From NCBI GenBank assembly GCA_043782755.1, contig JAYWAC010000334.1, positions 1 through 8,171 on the forward strand: a DNA stretch of 8,171 bases. Direction: 5' to 3'. This stretch comes from JADJYF01 sp043782755. Its GTDB lineage: Bacteria > Pseudomonadota > Gammaproteobacteria > Ga0077536. Shown one piece after another: positions 5,643 to 8,171 of the stretch; the stretch's first letter is position 1; each line of letters begins with the position of its first letter. The notes under the pieces are model-generated. The model was given only the letters and a program-made list of their open reading frames with translations. It had not been told where the DNA came from and made no database searches. Made by a program: the position numbers and the translations under genes.

Positions 5643-7253
5643 TCACACTCTCGACAGCGCCAACACCGCGCCGGCGCCATCGGCGCCGATCAGCAGACGA
5701 CCATCTTCACGCGCCACCAGATCGGCGAAGGGCAGCAGCGGTCCGGGCATGAGTTCGCCCAGGCCGGGCAGGGTTTTCGGCACGACCCCCGGCGCTGCGC
5801 CTACCGGGAGTTGCTCGGCCACTACTTCCCGCTGGCCGTTGGCGGGTGTGTAGCAGTGCAGATTCTTGGCGGCTCTGTCGATGACGAACAGGCTGTCGTT
5901 GAGCCAGGCCAGGCCCTGCGGATCGCGCAGTCCACTCATGACGGGCGTCGCCTGGCCGTTAGCGATATGCACCACGCGCCCCGCCGCTGATTCCGATACG
6001 AAGCAAGAGCCGTCGGCCATCGCTACCACGCCCACTGGCGCGGCGAGGCCGCGAACAAGTGTCGACAACCTACCTTGCGGAGTAATACGCAGCAGTCGGC
6101 CACCACCAGTCTCGCACACCACCACACTGCCATCCGCCATCAGCGCGACGCCGGTCGGTCGCTCGAGTCCGGCAGCGAGAGCGACGGTCTCCTCGCCGCT
6201 GCGATAGCGCGATAGCGCGCCGGCACTGGTGGTGAGGTAGGCCGCGCCAGCGGCATCCACCACCACCCCGCGCGCGAAACCCGGAAAGCTGTGATCGACC
6301 AGCAGGGCGTGGCGCGCCAACAGCGTGCCGTCACGCTGATACACGGCGAGACTCATGCCATCGGCGACATAAAGCTTGCCATCACCACCGCAGGCGAGAC
6401 CAAAGGGCCCGAGCAGGCCGGCCGCCACTAAGCTGCGTTCGCGCCCGTCGGCTTCGATCTCGGCCACGCCACCGTCGACGAAATGGGAGACGAACAAACG
6501 ACCGTCGGGACTGAAGGCGAAGTTGTCGATGCCGGGACGCAGCTTAGCCACTGTGGTGCGCGCGCGGCTTTGCAGATCGATGCGCGTGATATCGCCCGAC
6601 GCGCCTTCGACGGTATACAGCTCGCCGCGCGGACTGAACTTCACGGCGGTCGGAAAGGCGAGTCCCGTAATGATGCGTTCGGCGCGGCCGCCCGCTGCCG
6701 GCACGCGCCAGATCTCGCCATCGACCACCTGCGGAAAATACAGACAATCATCCGGCCCCATCGCCAGCGCATTGGGAAAGTTGAGATGCTCGGCAATCAC
6801 GCGCGGCGCGCGACCGTCGTTATACAGCTCCAGCACGCGACCATCGGGTCGAAACTCGTCCATGAATATCCGATCACCATGGGTGGTGATGCCATTAGCG
6901 ACCGGCACATGCTCGGCAATCACGCGCAGGCTGCCATCGGGCAGGCGTGCGCTGACCCGTTCGCTCATGACTTCGGTGATGTACATGACGCCGTGACTGT
7001 CGAAGGCGAGATCGTCCGGCGCCACCACCGCAGCGCCGACAGGAATGACGGTGCGCGCCGCGCCGCTGTGGGTATCGAGCGCGCTGACTTGCGAGCCAAA
7101 GGCCTGTGCGACATAGAGCTGGCCATCGGGGCCGATCTTCATGCCATTGGCACCAAACAGCGCACTTGGCGCGAGCACGGTCGAGAGTGTCCAGCCCGTG
7201 GCAACGCGGGGCGTGGTCGCAGCGACGCTGGGATATCGCGCGGATGAATTCAT
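5643..7253 (-). CDS. Twelve-blade beta-propeller protein (two SMP-30/NHL-like propellers)
   Basis: The 536-residue protein is made almost wholly of repeats of 36-45 residues (one about 60) with the pattern (P/N)xGhxhxxDGxLYVxxxxxGxVxRhxxDG. Blades begin near residues 36, 80, 119, 159, 200, 241, 282, 327, 366, 406, 445 and 508. Examples are GPDGQLYVAQ (41-50), SPDGRLFVSH (248-257), GGDGKLYVAD (289-298) and MADGSVVVCE (372-381). Twelve blades suggest two six-bladed propellers in tandem; single-propeller SMP-30/gluconolactonase proteins are about 300 residues. Asn motifs of SMP-30 type (VANGI 118-122, FPNAL 159-163) lie in the first half, so a metal-dependent lactonase site there is possible but unproved. 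Streptogramin-lyase-like or purely binding roles are alternatives. No signal peptide is evident. GAGG stands five bases before the start at 7253. The gene is divergent from greB and convergent with the hydrolase. Fold confident, function not. Confidence 0.85.
   Translation of the reverse strand: MNSSARYPSVAATTPRVATGWTLSTVLAPSALFGANGMKIGPDGQLYVAQAFGSQVSALDTHSGAARTVIPVGAAVVAPDDLAFDSHGVMYITEVMSERVSARLPDGSLRVIAEHVPVANGITTHGDRIFMDEFRPDGRVLELYNDGRAPRVIAEHLNFPNALAMGPDDCLYFPQVVDGEIWRVPAAGGRAERIITGLAFPTAVKFSPRGELYTVEGASGDITRIDLQSRARTTVAKLRPGIDNFAFSPDGRLFVSHFVDGGVAEIEADGRERSLVAAGLLGPFGLACGGDGKLYVADGMSLAVYQRDGTLLARHALLVDHSFPGFARGVVVDAAGAAYLTTSAGALSRYRSGEETVALAAGLERPTGVALMADGSVVVCETGGGRLLRITPQGRLSTLVRGLAAPVGVVAMADGSCFVSESAAGRVVHIANGQATPVMSGLRDPQGLAWLNDSLFVIDRAAKNLHCYTPANGQREVVAEQLPVGAAPGVVPKTLPGLGELMPGPLLPFADLVAREDGRLLIGADGAGAVLALSRV
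6786..6804 (-). repeat. Direct repeat, copy 1, within propeller gene
   Basis: These 19 bases are identical to 6909-6927, exactly 123 bases (41 codons) away in the same frame. On the coding strand they specify RVIAEH of residues 151-156, at the end of one propeller blade. This is coding sequence duplicated between neighbouring blades, not a mobile repeat. Confidence 0.8.
6909..6927 (-). repeat. Direct repeat, copy 2, within propeller gene
   Basis: Second copy of the 19-base identity, encoding RVIAEH of residues 110-115. It is followed by VPVANGI where the other copy is followed by LNFPNAL, so similarity continues at the protein level beyond the identical bases. Confidence 0.8.
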
Positions 7254-7400
7254 GATGACCTCGCGTTGTGGCTGACAAAAAATGGCTTTGCGTGATGCAG
7301 CCTAGTGCAGTCGGCGTGCCTCGACCAGACAAGGAATGGAACCACCGATAGCGCTACGACGCACTTCCTTGGGCGGGTGTAAGCCTGCGGCCTTAGCCCC

Positions 7401-7406
7401 TATGCT
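7401..7406 (+). promoter_or_regulatory. Candidate -10 box (TATGCT) for greB
   Basis: TATGCT matches four of six positions and would place the transcript start about 25 bases before the greB ATG. No convincing -35 is seen at normal spacing. The rest of the 184-base gap between the propeller gene and greB holds a six-base inverted repeat AAGGAA/TTCCTT (7331-7336, 7365-7370) around the palindrome TAGCGCTA (7349-7356), and nothing else I can support. Confidence 0.25.
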
Positions 7407-7437
7407 TGAGAGCTATGTTGTCATTGAAATTATTGTC

Positions 7438-7947
7438 ATGAGTCGTTGGCGCCCGCCGAGTGAACCGACCACACCCTACATCACCGCGCGCGGCTTTCGA
7501 GCGCTTGAAGCGGAGGCCAGGACCTTGTGGTCGCGCCGTCGAGAAGTGGTGGTGCATCTTGCCGCTGCGGCTGCCGAGGGCGATCGTTCCGAGAACGCCG
7601 AGTACATCTATCGCAAGAAGGAATTGCGTGAGATAGACCGCCGGCTCGGTTATCTACAACGGCGCATGCCGACGCTGACCGTGGTGCGCAGCGTGCCGGA
7701 CGATCAATCGAAGGTGTTCTTCGGCGCGCTGGTCGAACTTGAGGACGAACGCGGCGACCTGCGGCGCTTGCGCATCGTCGGTGGCGACGAAGTCGACGCC
7801 GGGCGCGGCGAGATCAGTATCGATGCGCCGGTGGCCCGCGCGCTGTTGGGGCGTGCGCTGGACGACGAGGTCGCGCTGGGTGGTGACCCAGCGACGCGCG
7901 AACGTTGCGTGATCGTCGACATCCGCTACCCTGACCCGGAGATCTGA
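7438..7947 (+). CDS. greB: Transcript cleavage factor GreB
   Basis: GreB binds the secondary channel of RNA polymerase and stimulates cleavage of backtracked transcripts, rescuing stalled elongation complexes. The 169-residue product has the N-terminal coiled coil (about 18-85) with the acidic tip GDRSENAEY (48-56). Asp49 and Glu52 correspond to the tip acids that coordinate the catalytic magnesium. The GreB-type phrase KKELREIDRRLGYL (60-73) follows. The C-terminal FKBP-like domain (about 90-165) carries KVFFGALVELED, RIVGGDEVD and ISIDAPVARALLG, all close to GreB. The MSRWRPP opening is usual in Pseudomonas/Xanthomonas-type GreB and fixes the start at 7438. Longer in-frame starts at 7336 and 7402 lack this support. 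No clear Shine-Dalgarno precedes 7438 (TTGAAATTATTGTC), so initiation may be weak or the leader short. The gene appears monocistronic, with a REP-like hairpin nine bases after the stop. Confidence 0.96.
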   Translation: MSRWRPPSEPTTPYITARGFRALEAEARTLWSRRREVVVHLAAAAAEGDRSENAEYIYRKKELREIDRRLGYLQRRMPTLTVVRSVPDDQSKVFFGALVELEDERGDLRRLRIVGGDEVDAGRGEISIDAPVARALLGRALDDEVALGGDPATRERCVIVDIRYPDPEI

Positions 7948-7955
7948 ACGCGCTA

Positions 7956-7983
7956 GGTAGGTACGAATGAATTCGCATCTACC
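7956..7983 (+). repeat. REP-like palindromic element with GTAG foot
   Basis: GGTAGGTACGAAT and ATTCGCATCTACC pair as a 13-base stem around a two-base loop, with one G-U and one A-C mismatch. It begins with GTAG (7957-7960), the foot found in many repetitive extragenic palindromes moved by RAYT (TnpA-REP) transposases. It also closely resembles the GTAGGTGCGAAT...ATTCGCACCTAC repeats common in gammaproteobacterial intergenic regions. Only one copy is in the window and no RAYT gene is present. Lying directly after greB, it may also act on transcript ends. Confidence 0.6.
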
Positions 7984-8033
7984 GGGCAGTGGGGGAAAGG
8001 CAATCCGCCCTGCTTCCCACCACCGCTCCCGCG

Positions 8034-8039
8034 TAGAAT
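8034..8039 (+). promoter_or_regulatory. Candidate -10 box (TAGAAT) for the last gene
   Basis: TAGAAT differs from TATAAT at one position and lies 31 bases before the ATG at 8071, giving a leader of about 25 bases. The -35 region is GC-rich and weak. Confidence 0.4.
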
Positions 8040-8070
8040 CCCCTCACCGTCATCCACGCCAGGATTGCCC

Positions 8071-8171
8071 ATGCCACTGTTCAACCGCATTGAATCCCAT
8101 GCTTCACAGGACAGGCTGGAGCGCCTGATCGATGAAAGGCTGGCGGCGGGGGCCAATACTCAGGCCATCGA
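8071..8171 (+). CDS. Unidentified protein, N-terminal fragment (gene runs off the right edge)
   Basis: An open frame starts at ATG 8071 with AGGA (8061-8064) six bases upstream and a TAGAAT -10 candidate at a suitable distance, and continues to the window end. The 33 residues begin MPLFNRIESHASQDRLERLI and continue DERLAAGANTQAI. It is a charged, helical N-terminus without a signal peptide, so the protein is probably cytoplasmic. I faintly associate such openings with cytoplasmic proteins carrying a class III cyclase-like domain, but nothing diagnostic is present here, so this is not a call. Confidence 0.6.
   Translation, partial: MPLFNRIESHASQDRLERLIDERLAAGANTQAI

Noticed and set aside
6483..7247. 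Rightward open frame of 254 codons opposite the propeller gene
   Set aside because: High GC keeps antisense frames open. The leftward frame has a clear repeat structure, while this one has low-complexity Arg/Ala/His-rich composition.
7406..7434. TTGAGA and ATTATT as a greB promoter at 17 bases spacing
   Set aside because: The -10 match is poor and it would start transcription at or after the start codon.
7336..7437. N-terminal extension of greB
   Set aside because: GreB homologues begin at MSRWRPP-like sequence; the extra 34 residues show no family similarity.

Overview
The window looks like chromosomal DNA from a GC-rich (roughly 60% or more) Gammaproteobacterium. The evidence is a GreB-type elongation factor with the N-terminus usual in Pseudomonas/Xanthomonas-like species, a VPLPx-type exosortase substrate, TATAAT-like -10 boxes such as TAGAAT and TACAAT, and a REP-like palindrome with a GTAG foot. 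The species cannot be named from this sequence. There are no rRNA, tRNA, CRISPR, transposase or phage genes. The gene order looks like ordinary chromosome with some accessory flavour.

Layout, left to right. (1) The window opens with the first 29 codons of a leftward gene for an exported protein. (2) Next is a rightward GFA/CENP-V-fold zinc protein (262-669). (3) A leftward PEP-CTERM surface or secreted protein (730-1626) follows, with its own intrinsic terminator (684-709). (4) Across a 274-base divergent region with two hairpins lies a two-gene operon: a YCII/DGPF protein (1901-2242) and an ECF42-type sigma factor with a long C-terminal extension (2243-3529), with no bases between them. (5) A leftward short-chain dehydrogenase (3591-4352) converges on the sigma factor. 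It is divergent from an alpha/beta hydrolase with an unassigned helical N-terminal domain (4529-5626). (6) The hydrolase converges, with a 16-base gap, on a leftward 536-residue protein of about twelve propeller blades (5643-7253), read here as two six-bladed SMP-30/NHL-like propellers. (7) greB (7438-7947) is divergent from the propeller gene and is followed nine bases later by a REP-like hairpin (7956-7983). (8) The window closes with the first 33 codons of an unidentified rightward gene (8071 onward).

The only clear functional unit is the DGPF-ECF42 pair. Such pairs are widespread; the sigma factor is thought to be controlled through its C-terminal extension rather than by an anti-sigma factor, and to transcribe DGPF genes including its own partner. 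The dehydrogenase, hydrolase and propeller protein could share a metabolic theme (oxidoreduction, ester or lactone chemistry), but they are on different transcripts and this is only a suggestion from proximity. I see no convincing new multi-gene system. The best items for a second look are the twelve-blade protein with a nucleotide-level blade repeat, the unassigned N-terminal domain of the hydrolase, the altered active-site motifs of the dehydrogenase, the candidate self-regulated ECF42 leader, and the REP-like element.
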